From the NCBI GenBank assembly GCA_030682135.1, contig JAUXQT010000043.1:41473-105472 (forward strand): a DNA stretch of 64,000 bases, in the 5' to 3' direction. The position numbers and the translations under genes were made by a program. A model generated the notes under the pieces. That model saw only the letters and a list, made by a program, of their open reading frames with translations, did not search any database and was not told the origin of the DNA. Below are positions 46,724-56,378 of this stretch, in pieces. This DNA comes from Nitrospirota bacterium. GTDB lineage: Bacteria; Nitrospirota; Nitrospiria; Nitrospirales; Nitrospiraceae. The first letter of the stretch is position 1, and every line of letters starts with the position of its first letter.

Positions 46724-47484
46724 TATCGAACCGCGACTCCCTTCTGCCGAAGATAGGCTTTCGCTTCCGGAATCGTGTGAGTCCGGAAATGGAAAATCGA
46801 CGCAGCCAGGACCGCATCCGCCTTGCCTCTGACGAATCCATCATAGAGGTGATCCAAATTCCCCACACCGCCAGACGCAATCACCGGAATCGAGACGGCC
46901 TCCGATACTGCGGACGTCAGCGCGAGATCATACCCCTGCTGTTGCCCATCTTGATCCATACTCGTGAGCAAAATTTCACCGGCCCCATACTGGGCCATCC
47001 TCTTCGCCCATTCAACGACATCGAGGCCGGTCGACTTACGACCGCCATGGGTGAAGACTTCCCACCCTGCTGCCGGCGCGGCACGATGCTTGGCATCGAT
47101 CGCCACGACGATACATTGTGTCCCGAATCGCTCGGCCGCTTCCTTCACAAATTCGGGCCGTTGAACTGCCGCCGTATTAATGCTTACCTTATCAGCACCG
47201 GCATTCAACAGGGCACGGATATCCTCAAGCGTTCGTACGCCTCCGCCAACGGTCAACGGCATAAACACCCGCGCCGCCGTCCGTTCGACCACATCGATGA
47301 TCGTGTTGCGATTCTCATGGGAAGCCGTGATATCGAGGAAGCAGAGTTCGTCGGCGCCTTCGCGATCGTAGGCCGTGGCCACTTCGACCGGATCTCCCGC
47401 ATCGCGCAAATTCACAAAGCTCACGCCTTTGACGACACGACCGTCTTTGACATCGAGACAGGGAATAATCCGTTTGGTCAACAT
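46723..47484 (-). CDS. hisF: Imidazole glycerol phosphate synthase, cyclase subunit
   Basis: A 253-residue TIM-barrel cyclase that uses ammonia from HisH to make imidazole glycerol phosphate and AICAR. Motifs: [17 protein letters not shown] at the N-terminus with the first catalytic Asp, [15 protein letters not shown], and [15 protein letters not shown] with the second catalytic Asp. Length is typical. Confidence 0.97.
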   Translation of the reverse strand: MLTKRIIPCLDVKDGRVVKGVSFVNLRDAGDPVEVATAYDREGADELCFLDITASHENRNTIIDVVERTAARVFMPLTVGGGVRTLEDIRALLNAGADKVSINTAAVQRPEFVKEAAERFGTQCIVVAIDAKHRAAPAAGWEVFTHGGRKSTGLDVVEWAKRMAQYGAGEILLTSMDQDGQQQGYDLALTSAVSEAVSIPVIASGGVGNLDHLYDGFVRGKADAVLAASIFHFRTHTIPEAKAYLRQKGVAVR

Positions 47485-47496
47485 CTTCGCTCACTC

Positions 47497-47590
47497 GTGG
47501 CCAGAGGCACGAGGCTACCGGCTAGAAAAGTGGTGCGCCCAACTGTCCCTCCACGTACCACTCGCCTATCGCCCCTCGCCTATCGCGGCT
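47497..47590. repeat. C-rich stuttering segment, copy 2
   Basis: Between hisF and hisA, overlapping the 3' end of hisA, the sequence repeats CGCCTATCGC twice, separated by CCCT, preceded by GAGGCACGAGGCTACCGGC. It resembles the segments at 25391 and 49866. Confidence 0.4.
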
Positions 47591-48294
47591 ACAGCCGCGG
47601 CGTAATCTAACTTGCCATCGTAGAGCGCTTTCCCGACAATCGCCCCTTCAACTCGTGGTCCGAGCGCCTGTACGGCTCGCACGTCTTCAATGCGAGAAAT
47701 CCCCCCGGACGCGATGACCGGGAAGGAGGACAACTCAACCACTTCTCGCAACGCCACCAGATTCGGTCCACCCAACATACCATCGCGGGCAATGTCCGTA
47801 TAAATCACCGCCCCCAAGGCATGGCCCGCCAACTCCTTGAGCAAATCGGTCGCCTTCGTCTCCGATACCGATGTCCAGCCCTTGACGGCCACCTTCCCAT
47901 CCCGCGCATCCAGTCCCAAGAGAATCTGACGAGGAAACTCCAGGCAGGCCTTCTCCAAGAAAGACCGATCGGTCAATGCCGCAGTCCCAAGCACCACCCT
48001 GCTCACACCTGCACCGAGATAGCGACGCACGGTTTCAATCGACCGGATCCCTCCCCCGACCTGCACCTTCACGCTCACGGTGCGAATGATCGCCTCGATC
48101 TGAGACAAATTGCGCGGCTCACCCTCCACCGCTCCGTTCAGATCCACCACATGAATCAGCGTCGCACCGCTTTGCTGCCATTGCCTCGCAACAGCCGGCA
48201 CGTCGTCTGAATACACCGTTTCAGCCGCCATATCGCCCTGACGCAACCGCACACAACGGCCATCTTTTAAATCGATCGCAGGAATAATCAGCAT
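47566..48294 (-). CDS. hisA: 1-(5-phosphoribosyl)-5-[(5-phosphoribosylamino)methylideneamino]imidazole-4-carboxamide isomerase
   Basis: A 242-residue TIM-barrel isomerase, step 4 of histidine synthesis. Motifs: IPAIDLKDGRCVRL with the catalytic Asp, VGGGIRS, and YTDIARDGMLGGPN with the second catalytic Asp. The C-terminal end is encoded inside the C-rich repeat segment. Confidence 0.97.
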   Translation of the reverse strand: MLIIPAIDLKDGRCVRLRQGDMAAETVYSDDVPAVARQWQQSGATLIHVVDLNGAVEGEPRNLSQIEAIIRTVSVKVQVGGGIRSIETVRRYLGAGVSRVVLGTAALTDRSFLEKACLEFPRQILLGLDARDGKVAVKGWTSVSETKATDLLKELAGHALGAVIYTDIARDGMLGGPNLVALREVVELSSFPVIASGGISRIEDVRAVQALGPRVEGAIVGKALYDGKLDYAAAVAAIGEGR

Positions 48295-48312
48295 GCCCTA
48301 AACCGTCCCTTG

Positions 48313-49053
48313 TTAACGTTCTTCTGCCGTTCCGAATGGAAATTCACGAAGCAGATGGTCGACCCCGTAGATCGCCAATTCCTCCGCTGTGACAAACACC
48401 CCATGCCGCTGAATAAAGCCCACGAAGTCCTCCGTCATCGGCCGCTGCTTCTCGTAGTAATTCCCTTCCCACAGGATTTGCCCGTCTGCGGCGATGACCT
48501 TCGCTTCAAACCCCACTGTGGCAGGGGGACTGGCACCAAAACGACCACCAACCCGTTCCTGATACACCAACACTTGACCGATCAGCGACGCATCGGCCTT
48601 GAGCTGTTTCGCCACGGTCATCGCCAGTGACTGTCCAGTGGCAGATTGAGGCGTCGCCTGAGACGCCAGCGCTTTTGCTGCCTCACTCGGCGCAAGTACG
48701 GTCACACCCTGCCGAGACTTCAACCGGCTCCAGAGTAGCTGTGTGACTGTCGCCCCAGCGCCAGCCGGCACGGTGACTGTTTGCCGAATGAGCTGTTCAG
48801 TATTCGGTGGTACCGCAAGCGCCATATCTGAGCGGCGAGCTCCCTGAGGCGCGGAGAAGCCCTGATCGACAACATCCCTGACTTGTGGTGTCGCGAGCGT
48901 GGTGAACGGGATCAAGGCGATTGTACGAATCTGATACCGCGGCAACTCCGCAGACGATTTCGTCGTGACTTTGGATCCACTACAGCCGCCAACCGTCAAC
49001 AGAGCCAGTCCCGCCAAGACCACCAACCATCCCTTGTTGCGCATCATACTCAT
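48313..49053 (-). CDS. Putative lipoprotein in the his string, unknown function
   Basis: A 246-residue protein with a signal peptide and lipobox LTVGGC (Cys24). The mature part has IRTIALIPFTTLATPQVRD..., TVTQLLWSRLKSRQGVTVLAPSEA, and SLIGQVLVYQERVGGRFG, a pattern like exported lipoproteins of the TolB-N/GNA1162 kind that may attend the outer membrane. No catalytic role is recognised. Its start overlaps the hisH stop by four bases, so it is transcribed with the histidine genes although it looks unrelated to them. Confidence 0.8.
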   Translation of the reverse strand: MSMMRNKGWLVVLAGLALLTVGGCSGSKVTTKSSAELPRYQIRTIALIPFTTLATPQVRDVVDQGFSAPQGARRSDMALAVPPNTEQLIRQTVTVPAGAGATVTQLLWSRLKSRQGVTVLAPSEAAKALASQATPQSATGQSLAMTVAKQLKADASLIGQVLVYQERVGGRFGASPPATVGFEAKVIAADGQILWEGNYYEKQRPMTEDFVGFIQRHGVFVTAEELAIYGVDHLLREFPFGTAEER

Positions 49054-49658
49054 GCCCAGGCTCCAAAATTTTTGATCAGCCGTAACCCGACCGCCTGGCT
49101 CTTTTCAGGATGGAATTGGCAGGCCACCACATTGTCCCGCCAGATACTGGATACAAACGTCGTCCCGTAATCCGTCCTCGTTGCCGCAACGGCCTTGTCA
49201 GAAGGGTCGACATAAAATGAATGCACAAAATACCAGTACGAGCCATCGGGAATCCCCTCGAACAGGGGACAGGGCCGCTCCATCATGACGTTGTTCCAAC
49301 CCATGTGCGGCACCTTCAACCCCTGGTCGGCAGCAAACCGCCTGACCTTGCCGGGGATAATGCCGAGACCCTTATGAGTCCCGAATTCCTCGCTCTCCTC
49401 AAACAGCAATTGAAGGCCCAGGCAGATTCCCAGAAATGGCTTCCCCGATTGAATCGCTGCGCGAATTGGCTCCGCCAACCCATACCCCTCAACATTGGCC
49501 ATACAATCGCCAAAGGCTCCGACACCAGGCAAGACCACATGACTCGCATTTCCAATGACCTTTGAGTCACGCGTGACTACCGCCTCATGCCCCACCGCCT
49601 CAAAGGCCTTGGAGACACTGCGGAGATTCCCCATGCCGTAGTCGATTATCGCAATCAT
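49050..49658 (-). CDS. hisH: Imidazole glycerol phosphate synthase, glutaminase subunit
   Basis: A 202-residue class I glutamine amidotransferase giving ammonia to HisF. The nucleophile Cys is in FLGICLGLQLLFE, and the His-Glu pair in ACQFHPEKSQAVG. ATG at 49658 is chosen: the in-frame extension upstream reads through a palindromic repeat and is not protein-like. The repeat starts 12 bases upstream of the start, and the ribosome site (AAGAAAG) is weak. Confidence 0.96.
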   Translation of the reverse strand: MIAIIDYGMGNLRSVSKAFEAVGHEAVVTRDSKVIGNASHVVLPGVGAFGDCMANVEGYGLAEPIRAAIQSGKPFLGICLGLQLLFEESEEFGTHKGLGIIPGKVRRFAADQGLKVPHMGWNNVMMERPCPLFEGIPDGSYWYFVHSFYVDPSDKAVAATRTDYGTTFVSSIWRDNVVACQFHPEKSQAVGLRLIKNFGAWA

Positions 49659-49669
49659 GTCGCTTTCTT

Positions 49670-49794
49670 GCAGGATGCTGAAAAAGTCCGCCAGCATCGT
49701 TCTCGCATCGTTCAGGGCCTCAACGTACCCTAAGGGTACGCCTCGACCCTTCACTCGCTGCGGCCTTGCTGGGCGGCCTTTTTGAGCATCCTGC
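49670..49794. repeat. Imperfect palindromic intergenic repeat, copy 2
   Basis: A 125-base element with arms GCAGGATGCTGAAAAAG (from 49670) and the complement CTTTTTGAGCATCCTGC (to 49794), and a centre AACGTACCCTAAGGGTACGC. In reverse orientation it aligns with the element at 33334-33450 (shared GGCGTACCC-TAGGG-ACGT core, CGAGAACG, and TTTTCAGCA in one arm). It sits just upstream of hisH. Confidence 0.8.
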
Positions 49795-49865
49795 GGGAGT
49801 CCTCTCCCATTGTGGCACACGGACGGACTATCGATATACCGTTCTGCTAAGTGTCGTTTTTCCGC

Positions 49866-49962
49866 AGCCTTCTGGAGGCGAGAGGCTTGGGGCTAGTGGA
49901 TAGAGGAAAGACTCTTGCTCCACTCGTACCCATTGCCCCACGCCTCTTGCCCCTAGCCTGAC
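49866..49962. repeat. C/G-rich stuttering segment, copy 3
   Basis: A tract of GAGGCGAGAGGCTTGGGGC and CCCACGCCTCTTGCCCC units, roughly inverted, lying between the palindromic repeat and the hisB terminator. It can form imperfect stems. No gene is seen in 49659-50110. Confidence 0.4.
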
Positions 49963-50040
49963 CGTACGGCCGTAACAATACCGCAACTAGCGCCGTCCTG
50001 CCACTGCCAATCTGAATAGGAGCAGCTGTGGGAACATGAA

Positions 50041-50080
50041 AAATAAAAGGGGACAGGCCATAAATTGCCTGTCCCCCTTG
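50041..50080 (-). terminator. Intrinsic terminator after hisB
   Basis: On the minus strand GGGGACAGGC (50076-50067), a short loop and GCCTGTCCCC (50058-50049) are followed by TTTTATTTTT. It is 30 bases after the hisB stop and should end the murA-hisG-hisD-hisB transcript. Confidence 0.9.
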
Positions 50081-50110
50081 AGCCGTTCAGTTTTATCAAA
50101 ACGACGGGAT

Positions 50111-50719
50111 CTACAGCATGCCCTTCGTCGACAGCACCTTGCCCGCCAACCGTTCTTCCGGCATCGTCGCTTGATCTAACGCCTTGGCGAGGCCTTTGAA
50201 GATCGCTTCCATGATGTGGTGCGGGTTGCGGCCGTACATCAGATTCACGTGCAAGTTAAGCCCACCGTGGGTGACAAACGCCTGGAAGAAGTCTTCGAAG
50301 AGACCGAGGTCGAAGGTCTTGATCTTCCGATCAGGCAGATTCACGTTATAGACAAGATAGGGCCTACCACTGAGATCCACCGTGATCTGAGCCAGCGTTT
50401 CATCCAGCGGGAGCGAAGCAAAACCGAACCGCTTGATCCCGCCCTTCTCTCCCAACGCCTGATGCAGGGCCTTGCCCATCACAATACCGACATCCTCAAC
50501 TGTGTGATGCTCATCGATGTCGATATCGCCCTTAGCCTTGACCGTCAGATCGAAAAACCCGTGTTTGGACAACAGTTCCAGCATATGGTCGAAGAACCGG
50601 ATGCCGGTCTCGATCTTCCCTTGCCCGCTGCCGTCCAACCGCCACTCGACATGGATATCCGTTTCTTTGGTCGCGCGATGAATAGATGCCTGCCTGGATG
50701 CCGATCCGTTCTTTTTCAT
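50111..50719 (-). CDS. hisB: Imidazoleglycerol-phosphate dehydratase
   Basis: A 202-residue monofunctional HisB, step 6 of histidine synthesis. Manganese-site motifs: [26 protein letters not shown], and [12 protein letters not shown]. The start ATG at 50719 overlaps the hisD stop by four bases. It is the last gene before the terminator. Confidence 0.97.
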   Translation of the reverse strand: MKKNGSASRQASIHRATKETDIHVEWRLDGSGQGKIETGIRFFDHMLELLSKHGFFDLTVKAKGDIDIDEHHTVEDVGIVMGKALHQALGEKGGIKRFGFASLPLDETLAQITVDLSGRPYLVYNVNLPDRKIKTFDLGLFEDFFQAFVTHGGLNLHVNLMYGRNPHHIMEAIFKGLAKALDQATMPEERLAGKVLSTKGML

Positions 50720-51999
50720 GAAAACCTGCTTTGGGCTGATTTCGCGTGGGCGTCGAACCCTTCGATGTGGGCCAACCGAACGAGATGATCCTTCACCTTG
50801 CTCAGCTCCTCTTTCGTGTAGTGAACGATATTGCTCACTTTGAGGTAATCGTGGACAGAAAGTGCCGAAAAGAAGCGCGCCGTCCCGCCGGTCGGCAACA
50901 CGTGATTCGGACCGGCCACGTAATCCGCCACCGACGGAGGCGTATACCGACCCAAAAAGAGCGCCCCCGCATGACGGATTTTCTCTAAATAGTCGAACGG
51001 CTCATCGACCGAGAGTGTCAAATGTTCCGGGGCAATCTCGTTGGCCACATCGATGGCTTCGTCCATGGTCGTGACCACAAACGCCACCGAATGGCGCGCA
51101 ATGGACTTGGTTGCAATCTTTTCCCGTTGCAGCCCCTTCAGCTGACTGCCGATGAGTCGCACCACATCCTTCGCCAACTGCGCCGATGTGGTCACGAGAT
51201 AGACCTGTGCATCTTCGTCATGCTCCGCTTCACAGAGGAGATCGGCCGCGACATGCGCCGCCTTGGCGTCGTCATCTGCGACGACGAGCAGTTCGCTCGG
51301 ACCTGCCACCATATCGATCCCGACCGTGCCAAAGAGGAGCCGCTTGGCCGTCGCCACATAAATATTCCCGGGCCCCACGATTTTATCGACCCGTTGGATC
51401 GTCTTGGTCCCGTATGCCATCGCACCGACGGCTTGCACGCCCCCGACGCGATAGATCTCCGTCACGCCGGCAATATCGGCAGCGACCAGCAAATAGGGAT
51501 TGATCGGGCCTTTTTGCGGCGGCGTACACATCACCACGCGGGAGACACCCGCCACCTTGGCTGGAATCGCGCACATCAACACCGACGAGGGATAGACGGC
51601 CTTGCCGCCCGGCACATAGACCCCGACCGCATCGACCGGCGTGACCACCTGCCCCAACGTCGCCTCGTTATCCTGATACATCCAGGTCTTGATGCGCTGA
51701 CGCTCATGGAACGACGTAATCCGCTGGGCCGCAAACCGGAGTGCGTCGCCCTCTTCTTTTCTGATGTGGAAATAGGCCTCTTTAATTTCTTCGGGGGTGA
51801 CGCGCAGCTCCGTGGCTTTCATGGAGACGCGGTCGAACTGTTTCGTATAGCGGAGGACGGCCTTATCGCCGCCTCGCTCCACGGCTTGCAAAATCGACTT
51901 GACCGTCTTTTCAACGGCAGCCCCTTGCACACGGGCGCGCGACGTAACTTTTTTGAGTGCGGGGAGGAAGGCTCGCTCGGTGGAGGCCACGATCTTCAT
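50716..51999 (-). CDS. hisD: Histidinol dehydrogenase
   Basis: A 427-residue Zn/NAD enzyme for the last two steps of histidine synthesis. Motifs: [30 protein letters not shown], and [11 protein letters not shown]; the catalytic Glu-His pair region is [13 protein letters not shown] at 51999 is chosen because it overlaps the hisG stop (ATGA); the upstream in-frame extension covers hisG. Confidence 0.97.
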   Translation of the reverse strand: MKIVASTERAFLPALKKVTSRARVQGAAVEKTVKSILQAVERGGDKAVLRYTKQFDRVSMKATELRVTPEEIKEAYFHIRKEEGDALRFAAQRITSFHERQRIKTWMYQDNEATLGQVVTPVDAVGVYVPGGKAVYPSSVLMCAIPAKVAGVSRVVMCTPPQKGPINPYLLVAADIAGVTEIYRVGGVQAVGAMAYGTKTIQRVDKIVGPGNIYVATAKRLLFGTVGIDMVAGPSELLVVADDDAKAAHVAADLLCEAEHDEDAQVYLVTTSAQLAKDVVRLIGSQLKGLQREKIATKSIARHSVAFVVTTMDEAIDVANEIAPEHLTLSVDEPFDYLEKIRHAGALFLGRYTPPSVADYVAGPNHVLPTGGTARFFSALSVHDYLKVSNIVHYTKEELSKVKDHLVRLAHIEGFDAHAKSAQSRFS

Positions 52000-52700
52000 G
52001 TACGCGTCCGTTTGACCGTTCGCCGTGCTCCACGCGAAGGCTTGCGCGGAGCGGCTGCTCGAGACCCGGTTGTTGTGCGACTGACGGCCCGGAGCTTGTG
52101 AATCAGCTCTGTGACCACCGCATGCTTCAGCTTCAGACTCGCTCGATTGACGACCAGCCGAGCCGTAGACTGCGCAATACACTCCACTTCGACGAGGTTA
52201 TGCGCCTTCAACGTATTGCCGGTCTCGACCAGATCGACGATCCGATCGGCCAGACCAACCAGCGGCGCCAGCTCAATCGACCCGTACAACTTGATAATTT
52301 CGACCGGCACGCCGCGCTGATTGAAATACCGCTCGGTGATCTTCGGATACTTGGTCGCGACCCGAATTTTCGAGGACAGCCGATCCCGTGAGGCCTGTCC
52401 ATCGAGCGCAGCGACGGCGATTCTACACGCTCCGAATCCTAAATCCAATGGCTCATATACGTCGCTATCTTGCTCCATCAACACATCTTTTCCGACAATT
52501 CCGACATCCGCGGCGCCATATTCGACATAGGTCGGCACATCGGTCGGCCGCACGATGAGAAAGGTCATGCCGATCTCCGGACAGGGGAACACGAGCCGGC
52601 GACTCTCGGTGGAAAGACTGCCCATGGCGTAGCCCGCTCGACGAAACACGTCCAGCGTGAGGTCCAACATTTTTCCCTTCGACAAGGCAATTGTCAGCAT
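51996..52700 (-). CDS. hisG: ATP phosphoribosyltransferase, short form
   Basis: A 234-residue HisG, the first step of histidine synthesis. The catalytic part (MLTIALSKGKM... and DVGIVGKDVLMEQ, KLYGSIELAPL, VETGNTLKAHNLVEV) ends near residue 205, and the C-terminal ACT regulatory domain of long HisG is absent. Short HisG proteins need HisZ, which is not in this window. A ~30-residue tail rich in Arg/Lys/Ala/Ser is unusual. ATG at 52700 is chosen; it lies four bases after murA. Confidence 0.95.
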   Translation of the reverse strand: MLTIALSKGKMLDLTLDVFRRAGYAMGSLSTESRRLVFPCPEIGMTFLIVRPTDVPTYVEYGAADVGIVGKDVLMEQDSDVYEPLDLGFGACRIAVAALDGQASRDRLSSKIRVATKYPKITERYFNQRGVPVEIIKLYGSIELAPLVGLADRIVDLVETGNTLKAHNLVEVECIAQSTARLVVNRASLKLKHAVVTELIHKLRAVSRTTTGSRAAAPRKPSRGARRTVKRTRT

Positions 52701-52704
52701 GATG

Positions 52705-53982
52705 TCAGCGCGTCTCGGCCGGAGCCGCCCCTTCTTTATGACGGGTAATCGTCGCACCCAATCCTCGCAGCTTCTCTTCCATCCGCTCATACCCACGATC
52801 CAGATGGTAGACCCGGAGAATCTCCGTGGTGCCTTCCGCCGCAAGCCCAGCCAAGAACAAGCCGGCGCTCGCACGAAGATCGGAGGCCATCACCGGCGCT
52901 CCGGTCAGCCTGGTCGGTCCCGTCACCACCGCCCGGTTGCCCTCGACCTTAATATCGGCGCCCATCCTCCGCAGCTCTTCGACATGCATGAAACGGCTCT
53001 CAAAGACCGTCTCCGTAATTACACTCGTGCCCTCGGCTGCCGTCATCAAGGCCACCATTTGCGCCTGCATATCGGTGGGAAACCCGGGATAGGGTAACGT
53101 CCGGATGTCGATGCCTTTGAGCCGCGAAGCCGCATTGAGATGAATCCGGTCCTGCCCCACCTCCATCTCGACGCCGGATTCCCGTAGTTTCATCAACAGG
53201 GCATCCAAGTGGCCCGGGCAGCATCGATTGACCGTCACCGCACCCCGCGTGATAGCCCCGGCCACAAGATACGTGCCGGTTTCGATGCGATCAGGGATGA
53301 CATCGTGATCACTGCCGTGCAACTCACGGACTCCTTCGATCGTGATGACATCCGTTCCGGCACCGACGATGCGAGCCCCTCGCTTCACAAGAAAGTTCGC
53401 AAGGTCCACGATCTCGGGCTCTTTCGCCGCGTTTTCAATGACCGTAGTCCCCTGGGCCAGCGTCGCGGCCATCATCAGATTTTCCGTTCCAGTCACCGTC
53501 GGCGTGTCGCAGTAAATATGTGCGCCGATCAACCGCTTCGCGGTGGCGCGAATATACCCATGTTCCATCGAAACTTCTGCACCCATTTTGGCCAGTCCGG
53601 CAAGATGGAGATTGACGGGCCGTGACCCAATTGCACAACCACCGGGCATCGACACCGTCGCTTCGCCCCATCGTGCCAACAACGGCCCCAAGACCAGCAC
53701 GGAGGCCCTCATGGTTTTGACAAGGTCGTAGGGGGCCTGGGTCGAGCTGATCATCCCCGCATCGATCACCGCACGGTTCCCCTCATGGTGAACCTTTGCG
53801 CCCAGGATACCCAACAGCTTCCCCATGGTGACAACATCTACCACGCGGGGCACATTGGTAATCACGCACTCGCCGCCGCCAAGAATGGTAGAGGCCAAGA
53901 TCGGCAAGGCGGCATTCTTCGCCCCGCTGATCTGAACCTCTCCTCGAAGCGGTATCCCGCCGGTGATGACTGTCCGATCCAT
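52705..53982 (-). CDS. murA: UDP-N-acetylglucosamine 1-carboxyvinyltransferase
   Basis: A 425-residue enolpyruvyl transferase that starts peptidoglycan precursor synthesis. The fosfomycin-reactive Cys is in [16 protein letters not shown]; other motifs are [11 protein letters not shown] and FPTDMQAQ. Normal length. It follows prmC by six bases. Confidence 0.97.
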   Translation of the reverse strand: MDRTVITGGIPLRGEVQISGAKNAALPILASTILGGGECVITNVPRVVDVVTMGKLLGILGAKVHHEGNRAVIDAGMISSTQAPYDLVKTMRASVLVLGPLLARWGEATVSMPGGCAIGSRPVNLHLAGLAKMGAEVSMEHGYIRATAKRLIGAHIYCDTPTVTGTENLMMAATLAQGTTVIENAAKEPEIVDLANFLVKRGARIVGAGTDVITIEGVRELHGSDHDVIPDRIETGTYLVAGAITRGAVTVNRCCPGHLDALLMKLRESGVEMEVGQDRIHLNAASRLKGIDIRTLPYPGFPTDMQAQMVALMTAAEGTSVITETVFESRFMHVEELRRMGADIKVEGNRAVVTGPTRLTGAPVMASDLRASAGLFLAGLAAEGTTEILRVYHLDRGYERMEEKLRGLGATITRHKEGAAPAETR

Positions 53983-53988
53983 CTTGCC

Positions 53989-54894
53989 CTAAACTCCCAC
54001 TCGCTCCACAATCACCACCCGCTCAAGCCCCGCTTCATCCAGGACCAGCCGGTGAAATCTGTAGCTTGGTGTCTGCTCGACAATCCGGCGCATCGCACGA
54101 GCCTGGCCGGCGCCAATTTCCATGATCGCTGCACCGCCTGGGGCGAGATAGCGACAGGCCTCCCGTAGTAACCGTTCGTGCAATTCCGTCCCCTGAGGCC
54201 CTGCCACCAGCGCACCTCGTGGCTCAAACAACCGCACCTCCGGCTGAAGCGTTGCCCAATCTAACTCAGGAATATAAGGAGGGTTCGAGACAATGAGGTC
54301 AACCTGCCCTTCCAGCTTCTGCTCCGCCAATGGCCCCAGCAAGTCGCCTTCCAGCCAGGTGATACGCTCGCTGACTCCAAGCCGAATAGCATTCTGCCTG
54401 GCCACATTGAGCGCAGGGCCGGAGAGATCGGTCGCGATGACCCTCGCATGAGGTCTCATCCGTGCAATCGACACGGCGATGCACCCAGACCCCGTGCAGA
54501 CATCGACGATGGTGGCCGGCCGATCGGCACGAATCCGTTGCGTAACATATTCGACCAGCAACTGGGTCTCAGGTCTCGGGATGAGCACCGCTGGATTGAC
54601 ATTAAACTCCAGTCCGCAGAACTCCTGGGTCCCCAAAATATATTGCAGGGGCTCGCGGCCAACCCGCCGCTTGATCAAGCCTCTCGCGGCCAAGAGTTCG
54701 GAAGAGGAGAGGAGTCGGTCTCGGTTGGTCACAACATGATGTGGGGAAAGATGAAGCACGTGCTCCACAATCCACAATGCTTCCTGCTCCGCAGTCTCGA
54801 TGCCGGCCTGCTCCAGCAGCCGGCGCGCCTCGACGATGACCTCGCCAAGCGTGGCCTGTCCGACCGACTGAGGGAGAGGAGCGACCGCGTCCAT
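53989..54894 (-). CDS. prmC: Release-factor glutamine N5-methyltransferase
   Basis: A 301-residue methyltransferase that modifies the GGQ Gln of release factors. The AdoMet motif is VDVCTGSGCIAVSIA and the catalytic motif is SNPPYIPELD. ATG at 54894 lies four bases after the prfA stop; the pairing prfA-prmC is typical. Confidence 0.96.
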   Translation of the reverse strand: MDAVAPLPQSVGQATLGEVIVEARRLLEQAGIETAEQEALWIVEHVLHLSPHHVVTNRDRLLSSSELLAARGLIKRRVGREPLQYILGTQEFCGLEFNVNPAVLIPRPETQLLVEYVTQRIRADRPATIVDVCTGSGCIAVSIARMRPHARVIATDLSGPALNVARQNAIRLGVSERITWLEGDLLGPLAEQKLEGQVDLIVSNPPYIPELDWATLQPEVRLFEPRGALVAGPQGTELHERLLREACRYLAPGGAAIMEIGAGQARAMRRIVEQTPSYRFHRLVLDEAGLERVVIVERVGV

Positions 54895-54898
54895 ATTA

Positions 54899-55975
54899 TT
54901 ACGCAACCCCCACTTCTTGCTGACGCTGTGCTTTTAATGCCTGAACGAATTCATCGAGGTCGCCTTCGAGCACCTGCTCCAACTTATGCAAGGTCACACC
55001 GACACGATGGTCGGTCACCCGATTCTGCGGAAAGTTATAGGTGCGGATCTTCTCGCTCCGCTCGCCCGTGCCCACCTGAGCCTTGCGGTTCTGTGCAGTT
55101 TCCGCGTCTTGCTTCTCCCGCTCCGCCTCGACGATTCTGGCCCGCAGAGTCCGCATCGCCTTTGTGCGGTTCTTCAGCTGCGACCGTTCGTCCTGACAAC
55201 TCACCACCACACCGGTTGGAATATGGGTGATCCGCACGGCCGATTTTGTCGTGTTAACGCTCTGGCCTCCGGCGCCGGATGAGCAGAAGGTGTCGATTCG
55301 AAGATCCATGGGATCGATCTGAACATCGACCTCGTCCACTTCGGGCATCACCGCAACAGTGACGGTCGAGGTATGAATCCGGCCGCTCGCCTCGGTCACG
55401 GGGACACGCTGCACCCGGTGAACCCCAGCCTCGAACTTGAAATGACTATATGCACCCTTACCTTCAATCAGCGCAACGACTCCCTTGTAGCCTCCGCCCC
55501 CGATTTCAGTGGCTTCGACCACATCGACCTTAAACCCCTTGCTCTCCGCATACTTGCTGTACATGCGAAACAAGACCCCGGCAAAAAGCGCCGCCTCGTC
55601 ACCACCGGTTCCGGCACGAATTTCGAAAAGTAGACTTTTTTCGTCTCGCGGATCTTTGGGAATGAGAAACTCTTGGGCCTGCTGCTCGATCTCGGCCTGC
55701 TGACGTTCGAGCTGGGCGCTCTCTTCCATTGCCATCTTATGCATCTCGGTTCCGGCCGTGGGATCCGCAAGGATTTGAACCGCTTCTTCCAACTGCCTGG
55801 CGTTATCCCGATAGGTGACGAGCAGCTTGGCAGCCGGCTCGATATCCGTCCGCTCTTTATTGACTTTGTGGAGCTGCGAAGGTTGGCTCATCAAAGACGG
55901 GTCCATGAGCTGATTCGTCAACTCATCGAATCGAGTGGCCAACACTTCCCATTTCTTCAGTAAGACGGCTTCCAT
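54899..55975 (-). CDS. prfA: Peptide chain release factor 1
   Basis: A 358-residue RF1, which reads UAA and UAG. The GGQ motif is in SSGAGGQSVNTT, and the stop-codon reading motif (PxT) is PVT in RVPVTEASGRIHTS. ATG at 55975 is chosen; upstream is AAAGGGAAACGGGG. Confidence 0.97.
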   Translation of the reverse strand: MEAVLLKKWEVLATRFDELTNQLMDPSLMSQPSQLHKVNKERTDIEPAAKLLVTYRDNARQLEEAVQILADPTAGTEMHKMAMEESAQLERQQAEIEQQAQEFLIPKDPRDEKSLLFEIRAGTGGDEAALFAGVLFRMYSKYAESKGFKVDVVEATEIGGGGYKGVVALIEGKGAYSHFKFEAGVHRVQRVPVTEASGRIHTSTVTVAVMPEVDEVDVQIDPMDLRIDTFCSSGAGGQSVNTTKSAVRITHIPTGVVVSCQDERSQLKNRTKAMRTLRARIVEAEREKQDAETAQNRKAQVGTGERSEKIRTYNFPQNRVTDHRVGVTLHKLEQVLEGDLDEFVQALKAQRQQEVGVA

Positions 55976-56015
55976 GGCCCCGTTTCCCTTTAAAGTCGCA
56001 CTCCACCCCTGATGC

Positions 56016-56058
56016 ACAAAAACAAAGAGACCCTGCCCCTCAGCGAAGCAGGGTCCCT
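56016..56058 (-). terminator. Intrinsic terminator after rpmE
   Basis: On the minus strand AGGGACCCTGC (56058-56048) pairs with GCAGGGTCTCT (56036-56026), followed by TTTGTTTTTG. It separates rpmE from prfA. Confidence 0.82.
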
Positions 56059-56077
56059 CGTATGATCACGTCTCGAG

Positions 56078-56284
56078 CTACTTCTCTTTCTTGGCGTACT
56101 TCTTCTTGAATCGTTCGACGCGTCCTTCGGTATCGATAATTTTCTGCGTCCCCGTGAAAAACGGATGGCAGTTTGAACAGATATCGACATTGATATCGCC
56201 GCCCGTCGATCGGGTCTTATATTTGTTGCCGCAGGCGCAATGCACCCCGACTTCCCGATACACGGGATGAATACCCTTCTTCAT
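56078..56284 (-). CDS. rpmE: 50S ribosomal protein L31
   Basis: A 68-residue L31 of the Zn-binding type, with CACG and CSNCHPF Cys pairs. The start ATG at 56284 (MKKGIHP) is chosen; a GTG three codons earlier is in frame. It lies between rho and prfA, a common order. Confidence 0.96.
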   Translation of the reverse strand: MKKGIHPVYREVGVHCACGNKYKTRSTGGDINVDICSNCHPFFTGTQKIIDTEGRVERFKKKYAKKEK

Positions 56285-56314
56285 AATTCCCACTCCCCTG
56301 ACGTCAAAATCTTC

Positions 56315-56336
56315 GACCTTCGCCCATTCGAAGGCC
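56315..56336 (-). terminator. Hairpin in the rho-rpmE gap
   Basis: GACCTTCG (56315-56322), loop CCCATT, CGAAGGCC (56329-56336). An 8-bp stem with one G-T pair, without a T-run. It may be a weak terminator or processing site between rho and rpmE. Confidence 0.45.
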
Positions 56337-56378
56337 CGTTACTGTACCCTGTCTCGGCGACTAGTTACAAGTCGGATG

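Noticed and set aside
46558-47610. 350-residue plus-strand frame
   Set aside because: Antisense to hisF and hisIE; shadow composition.
49659-49820. N-terminal extension of hisH through the palindromic repeat
   Set aside because: The extension translates repeat DNA; the conserved start MIAIIDYG lies at 49658.
51022-52101. Long 359-residue frame on the plus strand
   Set aside because: Antisense shadow of hisD; no recognisable domain.
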